From Roseobacter sp. MH60115 (GTDB lineage Bacteria > Pseudomonadota > Alphaproteobacteria > Rhodobacterales > Rhodobacteraceae), in NCBI RefSeq assembly GCF_015644665.1, contig NZ_JADOBQ010000001.1, positions 372,001-436,000 of the forward strand: a DNA stretch of 64,000 nucleotides. Reading direction: 5' to 3'. Below, one piece after another: positions 45,321 through 51,567 of this stretch. Under the pieces are notes generated by a model. It was not told where the DNA came from. It searched no databases and was given only the letters and a program-made list of their open reading frames with translations. The position numbers and the translations under genes are program-made. The number at the start of each line of letters is the position of its first letter. Position 1 is the first letter of the stretch.

Positions 45321-46130
45321 ATGAAAAGACTTCTCATCTCAACCGCGATGGGTTTGATGCTGACGACATCGGCGTTCGCCGATGCGCACTCAGGCGCGAT
45401 GATGACGTATCAATCCGAACAAACCGGAGATATCTATGCATCCAACCTGATCGGCATGCGCATCTACTCCGCCGAAGCGGATTACGATGCGCTGACCGCT
45501 GACAGCGTCATGCAGGACGATGCCGAACAGAACTGGGACGACATCGGTGAGATCAACGATGTGATCCTGAGCCGTGACGGGCAGGTCAAGGCGGTGATCC
45601 TGGGTGTTGGCGGTTTCATCGGCATCGGGGAAAAAGATGTCGCTGTCGACATGAGCAGCATCAAGATCGTGAACGAAAACGACGATCCGGGTGATTTCTT
45701 CCTCGTGGTCAAGACCAACAAGGAGGCTCTGACCGACGCGCCCGCGTATGAGCGGCAGGACGATGTCGCCATGGCCAACGATACCGTGACGTCAGCCGAC
45801 CGCCCGATACTGGCGCCCCCGGCTGTCGAACGCGATGGCTATGAGGTCGCAACCCCGGATCAGCTGACCACCGAGGATCTCACCGGCGCGCGGCTCTATG
45901 GGGCCAAGGATGAGGACATCGGCGAGATCGACCAGCTGATCGTTGATGACAACGGAAAGCTGCAACAAGCGGTTCTGGATATCGGTGGTTTCCTCGGGAT
46001 TGGCGAGCATCGCATTGCGGTCGCGATGGATGAACTCAAGATCCTGCGGCCAGCCGAAGGCGGCGACGTGCGTGTCTACATCGACGCCACCAAGGAAAAT
46101 CTGGAAAGCCAGCCAGAATACGAGGGCTGA
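45321..46130 (+). CDS. Periplasmic tandem PRC-barrel protein
   Basis: A 269-residue exported protein. A signal peptide (MKRLLISTAMGLMLTTSAFA) is followed by two PRC-barrel domains, each with the same core: DIGEINDVILSRDGQVKAVI then GVGGFIGIGEKDVAV, and DIGEIDQLIVDDNGKLQQAV then DIGGFLGIGEHRIAV. PRC barrels mediate protein binding; secreted tandem forms are frequent in alphaproteobacterial stress loci, with no known biochemical role. The start has an AGAAGGAG site. A strong terminator follows 52 bases after the stop. Confidence 0.9.
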   Translation: MKRLLISTAMGLMLTTSAFADAHSGAMMTYQSEQTGDIYASNLIGMRIYSAEADYDALTADSVMQDDAEQNWDDIGEINDVILSRDGQVKAVILGVGGFIGIGEKDVAVDMSSIKIVNENDDPGDFFLVVKTNKEALTDAPAYERQDDVAMANDTVTSADRPILAPPAVERDGYEVATPDQLTTEDLTGARLYGAKDEDIGEIDQLIVDDNGKLQQAVLDIGGFLGIGEHRIAVAMDELKILRPAEGGDVRVYIDATKENLESQPEYEG

Positions 46131-46182
46131 TAGAGCGCCTTCCGACAGCATGGATCTGTCATATCCCTGGTAACGAGTAACG

Positions 46183-46218
46183 ATGCGCTCCCCCGGTCTT
46201 CGGGGAGCGCATTTTTTA
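46183..46218 (+). terminator. Terminator after the PRC-barrel gene
   Basis: An 11-bp stem (46183-46193 with 46202-46212), ATGCGCTCCCC against GGGGAGCGCAT, followed by TTTTTTAT. It is a textbook intrinsic terminator on the plus strand. It also separates this gene from the convergent SpoIIAA-like gene. Confidence 0.9.
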
Positions 46219-46245
46219 TGGGGGGAGTTCTATCCGTCGGGCGGA

Positions 46246-46659
46246 TCAGCCCTGCGCGATGTCGTCGTCGGCTGCGGCGGTGCCGACAAAACGCCAGGCC
46301 TCATCTTCTTGCGATGTCTCGAAAGTCTTGGCGTCAACCGGCAGGATCTTGTCCATGATGGAGATCATTCGGCTGGCGCCGTCCGGTGCGCCGACCACGG
46401 CATATTTGTCGACCTTGAACAAGGCCCGCCAACGCGATTCCAGCACATCCCCGTCGAAGAGCGCATCCTTGTCGCTGCCGGTATAGCCGCTCATCCGGAT
46501 CAACATGTTGACCTTGTCGTGCCGGTCGAAGGCATCGTTCATGTATTTGGCAAGTGCCTCTGCATCGTCGTCCGACACATGGCCGGTCACATCAAAGGCA
46601 TAGACCGTGTCGCTGTGTGTCGGGATTTCTCTCACGGAGGGTAAGGTCAGGTGGGTCAT
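46246..46659 (-). CDS. SpoIIAA-like (STAS-fold) protein
   Basis: A 137-residue protein of the SpoIIAA-like family (PF11964 type): VYAFDVTGHVSDDDAEALAK, a beta-strand core with VNMLIRMSGYTG, and VDKYAVVGAPDGASRM. Despite the name these lack the phosphorylatable serine context of true anti-anti-sigma factors, and their role is unknown. They often occur in stress gene clusters. The ATG at 46659 has an AGGAG site. A GGAAC-N17-AGTT promoter-like element lies upstream (46730-46755). Confidence 0.85.
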   Translation of the reverse strand: MTHLTLPSVREIPTHSDTVYAFDVTGHVSDDDAEALAKYMNDAFDRHDKVNMLIRMSGYTGSDKDALFDGDVLESRWRALFKVDKYAVVGAPDGASRMISIMDKILPVDAKTFETSQEDEAWRFVGTAAADDDIAQG

Positions 46660-46729
46660 TCGGGTCTCCTGCTGGCGTGAAACTGGATTGCCATCGCGCC
46701 GGTGCCGTCCGCCGCGCCGACATGTCTTC

Positions 46730-46755
46730 AACTGTCAGACTGGAGCAATCGTTCC
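46730..46755 (-). promoter_or_regulatory. EcfG-like promoter candidate for the SpoIIAA-like gene
   Basis: Minus strand: GGAAC (46755-46751), 17-base spacer, AGTT (46733-46730). The ATG is 70 bases beyond the -10. The -10 departs from CGTT in its first base, so this is one of the weaker members of the set. Confidence 0.4.
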
Positions 46756-46770
46756 CGGCTGACGTTGCAC

Positions 46771-46780
46771 TAGATTGATG
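46771..46780 (+). promoter_or_regulatory. Half-site of the TCAAnnTAnnTTGA element
   Basis: TAGATTGATG shares ten bases with the reverse complement of site A (CATCAATCTA), but the other half (TTGCAC) does not match. It lies between the divergent SpoIIAA-like gene and the HAD gene. It may be a weak site or chance. Confidence 0.25.
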
Positions 46781-46860
46781 GTGACCGTGCTGATCGTTGC
46801 TAGATCGGACCCACAACGCAAACCGGTACGCGGTCCTTTGCCGGTACCACCATTGGAGAT

Positions 46861-47526
46861 GTGAAATTGCCCCTCAAAGCAGTACTTTTTGGATCCATCG
46901 GAACCCTTGTCGAGACATCGGAACTGCAGCGCCAGGCGTTCAACCAGGCTTTTGCCGAAGCAGGTCTTGAGTGGAACTGGGACCGCGAGAGCTACAAGGC
47001 GCGCCTTGCGAAGTCGGGCGGGCGGCGGCGGATCGAAGACTATGCGCGCGAGCGCGGTATCGATGTCGATGCAGAGAGGCTTCACGCGCGCAAGACAGAG
47101 ATTTTCGACGCGGCCATCACCGCGCGCGGTCTCTCCCTGCGACCGGGCGTGTCGGGTGTGGTCACTGCCGCCAAGGAACAGGGCATCAGGCTGGGGTTTG
47201 TCACAACCACGTCGCGGCAGAACGTCGATGCGGTGTTTGCGGCTCTGGCGGGGGATCTCTCTGCGGAGGATTTCGATTTCGTTGGCGACGCAACCATGGT
47301 CGATCAGAGCAAACCGGCACCGGACATCTACCGGTACGCGCTTGACGTGCTTGCCCTTGCCGCGTCGGATTGTATTGCCATCGAAGACACGCCGGTCAGC
47401 ATGAAGGCCGCGCGCGGCGCGGGGATCGATTGTGTGGCTTTTCCGGGGGATTATGCGGATCGCAGTGGCTTTCCCGCCGATGCCCGGATTATGGACAGGC
47501 TTTCCACCGAGGCGCTGCTACGCTAG
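46861..47526 (+). CDS. CbbY-like HAD-fold protein lacking the catalytic aspartates
   Basis: A 221-residue protein of the CbbY/phosphoglucomutase-like HAD group: cap region RQAFNQAFAEAGLEWNWDRE, motif II GFVTTTS, motif III Lys in VDQSKPAPDIY, motif IV CIAIEDTPVSMKAA. Motif I, normally FDxDGTL, reads FGSIGTL: both the nucleophile and the acid/base aspartate are gone. It is therefore unlikely to be a phosphatase or mutase of the usual kind. It starts with GTG at 46861. Confidence 0.85.
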   Translation: MKLPLKAVLFGSIGTLVETSELQRQAFNQAFAEAGLEWNWDRESYKARLAKSGGRRRIEDYARERGIDVDAERLHARKTEIFDAAITARGLSLRPGVSGVVTAAKEQGIRLGFVTTTSRQNVDAVFAALAGDLSAEDFDFVGDATMVDQSKPAPDIYRYALDVLALAASDCIAIEDTPVSMKAARGAGIDCVAFPGDYADRSGFPADARIMDRLSTEALLR

Positions 47527-47643
47527 CGCCAGAAGATCAATAGATCGGATCAGACCCGAGCAGGCACTGCGGCGGACGTCAACGCCCGCCGACATGATCG
47601 TGACGCAAGCCTCTTGAGGGGCAGCGTTGTCCCGGGCAACACC

Positions 47644-48729
47644 TTACGACTTGGGTGTGCCGAGATCCTGAGATTTGGCCTCGGCCTCTGCGGCGTCGGC
47701 GACGCGCTTGATCGCCGTCTTCGCCTTCTGCTTGGCGGTTGTCGCGGCGGTCTCTCCCGATGCGTTCTGATCCGCCTCCGCCTTGATGTCGCTGGCTGCT
47801 TCTCTGGCCTCTTCACCTGCTGCCTGCGCCACCTTGCGGAGTTTTTCCTTCTCCTCACGGAACACCCGCTGGGCTTCGGCCATGGCCGCGTCGCTGCGTT
47901 CACCGAGGTAGTCATCTTCGACGCGACTGCGCGGCAGGGCTGCCGCGACGGCGGCCCCGGCAGCCAGGGCAAGCGCCCCGGCAATCAACGGCTGCTCTTC
48001 AAAAAGGTCAACCGCCCGGTCGCGGCCCCGTCGGGCCTGACGCACAGCGGCGTCCCGCGCCTCGACGGCCCGTTGGCGGGCGGCGATGATACGATCCCGC
48101 GCCTGATCGCTGAAGCCTTCCGTGCCCTCCGCTAGACGGGCCCGCAGGTCCGATGCCGTGTCAGACAACTGGCCGACGGCGCCTCCAACACTGTCGCGCG
48201 CCGCCTGCAGCTTTGAGGATGCCGCTTGGGTCGTGGATTTCGCGGCATCGGCGACATTGTCTTTCAAACTATGCCCGGACTGCGCATCTGACTGAGCGCC
48301 ATCGCCATCCCTGTCCGTGTAAGGCATCGTCCGCGCCCAGGACGGATCATGCGCATGGCGCTCGGTCTCCCCGCTGGGAATATGACGCGGTCTGACGTCG
48401 CCGCGTTCCCACTGGTCGTCATATCCATAGTGCCGTTCGCGACGCTCCCAACGCCGTGCCGGGGCGGCGGTGCTGCCAGTTCCGCTGCCAAAAATCAGCC
48501 ACGCGAGCCCGACGCCGGTCAGCGCGATTGCCATTGGGTTGTCCTTGACCGATTGCGAGATCGATCTGCCGATATCGCCTCCGTTTTCCCGCAGGTGGTC
48601 GGTCACCTTGCGGGTGACGGCCTCAACCGAAAACCTGTCCTGCAGATCCTCCAGCGTGTCCGTCAATCCGGCGCGTTCGCGCTCGATCTGACGTTCGATT
48701 TCTTCGGGGCTTCGGGTTTTAGTCGTCAT
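47644..48729 (-). CDS. DUF3618 membrane-associated protein with long helical tail
   Basis: A 361-residue protein. The DUF3618 segment comes first (SPEEIERQIERERAGLTDTL), then a short membrane helix (NPMAIALTGVGLAWLIFG), an Arg/His-rich linker, and an Ala-rich amphipathic region with a second hydrophobic stretch (LIAGALALAAGAAVAAALP). The tail is Lys/Ala/Glu-rich and LEA-like. The gene overlaps the preceding holin-like gene by 11 bases. The family has no known biochemical role but is widespread in alphaproteobacterial envelope/stress loci. Confidence 0.85.
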   Translation of the reverse strand: MTTKTRSPEEIERQIERERAGLTDTLEDLQDRFSVEAVTRKVTDHLRENGGDIGRSISQSVKDNPMAIALTGVGLAWLIFGSGTGSTAAPARRWERRERHYGYDDQWERGDVRPRHIPSGETERHAHDPSWARTMPYTDRDGDGAQSDAQSGHSLKDNVADAAKSTTQAASSKLQAARDSVGGAVGQLSDTASDLRARLAEGTEGFSDQARDRIIAARQRAVEARDAAVRQARRGRDRAVDLFEEQPLIAGALALAAGAAVAAALPRSRVEDDYLGERSDAAMAEAQRVFREEKEKLRKVAQAAGEEAREAASDIKAEADQNASGETAATTAKQKAKTAIKRVADAAEAEAKSQDLGTPKS

Positions 48730-49117
48730 TGTATGCCTCCTTGACGGCCGCCGCATCGCGTTGGACATTCTTGGCTGTCCGGGTGGGGGCCAAGTTGCTG
48801 AGTTTAAGATCGGTCATGCCCTTGTGCGCCATGCCATAGGCGACAGCAGCAAGCGCCACGCCCACGATGAGCGCAGCCCAGCCGCCATGCAGCCCTGCTT
48901 CCGTGAGCCCTGCGACAACTGCTGCCACCAGCACATTCAGCGCCGTCAGCGCAATGATCACGGCGCCGGCCAGCAGTCCGATGGCGACACCGGCGTTTGC
49001 GATGTTTTCATTGATCTCGGCGCGCGCCAGATCGACCTCGTTGCGCACCAGGGAACTGACGCGGCTCATCGCGTCGTTCAAAAGCCCGGTTGTTGATTTG
49101 TCGGAATGCGTGTTCAT
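48719..49117 (-). CDS. Phage-holin-superfamily-III-like membrane protein (YqjE type)
   Basis: A 132-residue protein with an N-terminal amphipathic helix (SSLVRNEVDLARAEI) and two membrane helices (about 40-70 and 78-98). This is the layout of the putative Actinobacterial Holin-X / YqjE family, which is not phage-derived in this setting. It overlaps the preceding gene by four bases (ATGA) and the DUF3618 gene by 11. The set is typically found next to DUF3618 proteins. Confidence 0.85.
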   Translation of the reverse strand: MNTHSDKSTTGLLNDAMSRVSSLVRNEVDLARAEINENIANAGVAIGLLAGAVIIALTALNVLVAAVVAGLTEAGLHGGWAALIVGVALAAVAYGMAHKGMTDLKLSNLAPTRTAKNVQRDAAAVKEAYNDD

Positions 49118-49686
49118 AGAAGACCTCCCTTGTCGATATTGGCCGCCGAAGCGCCAGGGTCGGCGGATGACGTGCCGACCGACGTGGTCCCACGCGACGC
49201 GTGTGACCGCGCGGCATCGTATCCAGGGTCTTCCGAACCGGTCTTGGATGCCTTGGCAAAGCGTACTGCGGCAAAGCCGACAAGGGCTGCCGCGCCGAGA
49301 AAGACCGCCGGATTGCGGCGTGAGATATCATTCAGGTCTGAGACGATCTGACCGAGGTCCTTGTCGCGGATGGCGTCCGACATATCGGCAATACCATCGG
49401 CGATCTGCCCCAGCGTGCGTTCCTGAGGCGACCCGCTGCGCATTTCCTGCGCCGCGGTGCGCAGCGCACTGGCGATGTTGTTGCCTTCTGCGGCCACGTT
49501 GTCTTTTGCCGCCTCCGCATGGGAGATCGCCGTTTGCTGTGCGTCTTTGGCGTAGGTACCTGCCTCCTCCGAGACGGTCTCGGCGAGCGCCTTGGCCTGT
49601 TTTTTTGCTTTTTGAACCGTGTCGGTCTGGTCCGGTTGCGTTTGTGTTGCTGACGTCGTCTGAGATGAGGGACTGCGCGTCGCCAT
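49114..49686 (-). CDS. LEA-like hydrophilic protein with one membrane helix
   Basis: A 190-residue protein: a Thr/Gln/Ser-rich start, a long Ala/Lys/Glu/Gln helix-prone region, then RNPAVFLGAAALVGFAAVRF (one membrane helix) and a flexible Ser/Gly tail. It resembles 'nutrient deprivation-induced' proteins of rhizobia. The ATG at 49686 follows CAGGAGG. It is translated between the 22-residue peptide and the holin-like gene and is coupled to the latter. Confidence 0.75.
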   Translation of the reverse strand: MATRSPSSQTTSATQTQPDQTDTVQKAKKQAKALAETVSEEAGTYAKDAQQTAISHAEAAKDNVAAEGNNIASALRTAAQEMRSGSPQERTLGQIADGIADMSDAIRDKDLGQIVSDLNDISRRNPAVFLGAAALVGFAAVRFAKASKTGSEDPGYDAARSHASRGTTSVGTSSADPGASAANIDKGGLL

Positions 49687-49702
49687 CTGAGCCTCCTGCG
49701 GG

Positions 49703-49771
49703 TTAAGTGATGAAATTGAGAATCGCGAGTACGACCACGACCAGGCCGATGAGGTAAAAAACACTGTGCAT
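49703..49771 (-). CDS. 22-residue single-helix membrane peptide
   Basis: A tiny gene: 22 codons beginning MHSVFYLIGLVVVV and continuing hydrophobic to the end. It has a strong GGAGGGTGG ribosome site six bases before the ATG, and TAA is followed 16 bases later by the next start. One hydrophobic helix occupies nearly the whole peptide. It heads the four-gene operon, and site C of the TCAAnnTAnnTTGA element lies 59 bases upstream. From memory, similar 22-30 residue peptides occur in other alphaproteobacteria but are seldom annotated. Confidence 0.7.
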   Translation of the reverse strand: MHSVFYLIGLVVVVLAILNFIT

Positions 49772-49829
49772 GCGGGCCACCCTCCTTGTATGTTCCAGGC
49801 TCAGGGTACCGGCGCGGATTTGCGGCGTA

Positions 49830-49843
49830 TCAAGATAGATTGA
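49830..49843 (-). promoter_or_regulatory. TCAAnnTAnnTTGA element (site C)
   Basis: TCAAGATAGATTGA (plus-strand reading), 59 bases upstream of the 22-residue peptide that starts the DUF3618 operon. The same ten fixed bases occur in sites A and B. Confidence 0.55.
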
Positions 49844-50044
49844 AGGGCGCGCGGAGCACCGGCGCGGTCTCGCGCATCAGTTGGAAGGGTGGCGGCGTGG
49901 CCTAGTGTCAGGGAATGTTGCGCGGGCAGGGTGCGCCGACAGTCAGGGGCGTGAGGAGGACCGAACGCATCACTTAAGATCGATGGTCCAGACGAGAAGC
50001 GTTATCGTCAGGCGTTCGTCTGAACCCGCTAGTAGGACATGAAA

Positions 50045-50071
50045 AATGCGCGGCGTGGTACGCCGCGCATT
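50045..50071 (-). terminator. Terminator after the DUF533 gene
   Basis: Twelve-bp perfect stem: AATGCGCGGCGT (50045-50056) with ACGCCGCGCATT (50060-50071) and a three-base loop. On the minus strand it is followed by a T-rich TTTC run. It lies 26 bases beyond the DUF533 stop. The 273-base stretch from here back to 49772 otherwise holds only site C. Confidence 0.85.
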
Positions 50072-50096
50072 CATGGGTGGTGCAGGACAAATGCCT

Positions 50097-50837
50097 TCAG
50101 GCGACAGGCTCCACCTTGCCCATCGCGCGATGTAATTCAGCCGTTTCATGGGAAGACAGACCCAGAGCTGTCGCAAAGGATGACAGATAGTGCCGCTCGC
50201 TCTCATTATCGAGATCCCCGACCAGCAGCGCGGCCGAATAGGTCTCCTTGCGGGCATGCTGTGGCGTGGCTGCGGCGACAGCCTGCGGGTCGATCGGTTC
50301 GCGCAAAGCCGTCTGCAGAATGGCCCGTTCCTCGGGGGAGGCGTCATCCAGAATGTCCAACAATGTCTGCTGTTCCTCCGTGTCAATCGCACCGTCTGCG
50401 CGCGCGACCTGAACCATCGCCCGCAGGATCGGCCTGGCATCCTGATCTGCTTCGACGTCCTGCAGATTGAATTGATCTTCGAATTCGCGCGCCGGGGTTT
50501 CCGCCTCCGAGCGGTGGCCGAGCGCACTTGCCAAACCACCGAAGAGAGCGCCCAGCGACTGGTTCGCAGGGCTGATCTGTCCCGACGCGCCGGCTTCGCG
50601 CGGGCCGGTTGCTCCCGCCATGCCGAGACTGTCGAGAATACTGCCCAGCCCGCCGGTCCGTGCATCGGTCGCGCCCCCGATGCGGCCTTGCATGCCGCCC
50701 GGCTGCCGTGTCTGTTCGCCCAGACCCTGCAGGGATGATTTCAGACCGGACAGACCGCCCATTGATCGAAACACCTCGACGCCCTTTTTCGCGGCAAAGG
50801 CCAAGGCCAGTTTCGTGATCATTCGCTTGATAGACAT
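50097..50837 (-). CDS. DUF533 (TerB-like) protein
   Basis: A 246-residue protein. An N-terminal hydrophobic/basic segment (MITKLALAFAAKKGVEVF) and a Gly/Ser/Ala-rich linker lead to the C-terminal TerB-like helical domain with ILRAMVQVARADGAIDTEEQ, DDASPEERAIL and FATALGLSSHET. TerB-like domains bind metal or partner proteins in tellurite and general stress responses. The ATG at 50837 follows AGGGAG. A promoter-like GGAAC-N17-GGTT lies at 50970-50995. Confidence 0.87.
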   Translation of the reverse strand: MSIKRMITKLALAFAAKKGVEVFRSMGGLSGLKSSLQGLGEQTRQPGGMQGRIGGATDARTGGLGSILDSLGMAGATGPREAGASGQISPANQSLGALFGGLASALGHRSEAETPAREFEDQFNLQDVEADQDARPILRAMVQVARADGAIDTEEQQTLLDILDDASPEERAILQTALREPIDPQAVAAATPQHARKETYSAALLVGDLDNESERHYLSSFATALGLSSHETAELHRAMGKVEPVA

Positions 50838-50969
50838 TGTAAATCTCCCTGTGTGCTGCACTTTGTTCGTAGCTCTCTGCGCTCGGTGCCGTGGGTGAGG
50901 GCCCCCACCCGCTCTTCATTCAATGATCCGGCGTTCGTATCGACGTAAGCCGATAGCGCGCACAGGGGT

Positions 50970-50995
50970 AACCTCGCTCAAGGTCCAGTGGTTCC
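50970..50995 (-). promoter_or_regulatory. EcfG-like promoter candidate for DUF533
   Basis: Minus strand: GGAAC (50995-50991), 17 bases, GGTT (50973-50970). It is 133 bases upstream of the DUF533 start. The -10 differs from CGTT in its first base only. Confidence 0.4.
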
Positions 50996-51145
50996 ATGTG
51001 TGGCCACCCGGCGGACCCCGCCGGTTGGGTGGCGGGCAGTGCGATGTCATGCAGCTCCGCTCCGCGACGGGCGGCTCCAGGGATGGTTTCACCCGGCAAG
51101 AGCATGGAACAACACCGCAAGCTGCAAAAATGAGTGAAAAACCTC

Positions 51146-51171
51146 GGAACCTTCCGGAAGCGCAGGGTGTT
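51146..51171 (+). promoter_or_regulatory. EcfG-like promoter candidate for DUF1328
   Basis: GGAAC (51146-51150), 17 bases, TGTT (51168-51171), then 44 bases to the ATG at 51216, which carries AAAAGGAG. Spacing and leader are as expected for an EcfG-type promoter; the -10 differs from CGTT in the first base. Confidence 0.45.
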
Positions 51172-51215
51172 TCTAACTCAATATCGCAAGTTAAATCGAC
51201 AAAAGGAGTTATGTC

Positions 51216-51389
51216 ATGCTTGGATGGGCTTTGACGTTTTTGATTGTTGCTCTCGTGGCAGCAGTTCTGGGCTTTGGCGGGATTGCCGGGGCATCCGCAG
51301 GTATCGCGCAAATTCTGTTTGTGCTGTTCCTCGTCCTGTTCGTGGTCGCAATGATCGCACGTGCGGTCAAGGGTCGCCCGCCGGTATAA
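51216..51389 (+). CDS. DUF1328 (YtjA-like) small membrane protein
   Basis: A 57-residue protein with two membrane helices: [20 protein letters not shown], a [12 protein letters not shown] turn, then [15 protein letters not shown] and a basic tail. This matches the DUF1328/YtjA family, small inner-membrane proteins often found in stress regulons. A strong ribosome site (AAAAGGAG) precedes the ATG, which is chosen over an out-of-frame ATG five bases earlier. An intrinsic terminator follows 20 bases after the stop, so it is a single-gene unit. Confidence 0.85.
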   Translation: MLGWALTFLIVALVAAVLGFGGIAGASAGIAQILFVLFLVLFVVAMIARAVKGRPPV

Positions 51390-51408
51390 CCACAGTCCAA
51401 TCGTAAAG

Positions 51409-51434
51409 AGGCGTCGCACATGCGGCGCCTTTTT
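51409..51434 (+). terminator. Terminator after DUF1328
   Basis: A 9-bp stem with one G-T pair (51409-51417 with 51422-51430) and ACAT loop, followed by TTTTG. Confidence 0.8.
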
Positions 51435-51533
51435 GCACTTTAGAGACAGAATTCTCGGTGCCATGGCACCATCCAGGCGAACACACTTGGCGGTGCTGCC
51501 GCCCGTAACCCACGTGTACCGTTGCCAGCCGGT

Positions 51534-51559
51534 GGAACCAAACCGGTGCGCAGCGCGTT
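51534..51559 (+). promoter_or_regulatory. EcfG-like promoter (exact GGAAC-N17-CGTT) at the first MscS gene
   Basis: GGAAC (51534-51538), 17 bases, CGTT (51556-51559), only eight bases before the ATG at 51568. No Shine-Dalgarno sequence precedes that ATG. If the promoter is real, the transcript would be leaderless or nearly so, or else translation begins further downstream. Confidence 0.5.
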
Positions 51560-51567
51560 TTGTCCGA

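Noticed and set aside
48719-49117. Phage origin for the 'holin' gene
   Set aside because: No phage genes nearby; the family name is historical and the gene sits in a conserved-looking DUF3618 operon.
44153-49843. FNR or CRP boxes as the explanation for the shared 14-bp element
   Set aside because: The half-sites are TCAA ... TTGA, the inverse order of the FNR (TTGA ... TCAA) box, and do not match the CRP TGTGA core. The regulator lacks the matching recognition residues.
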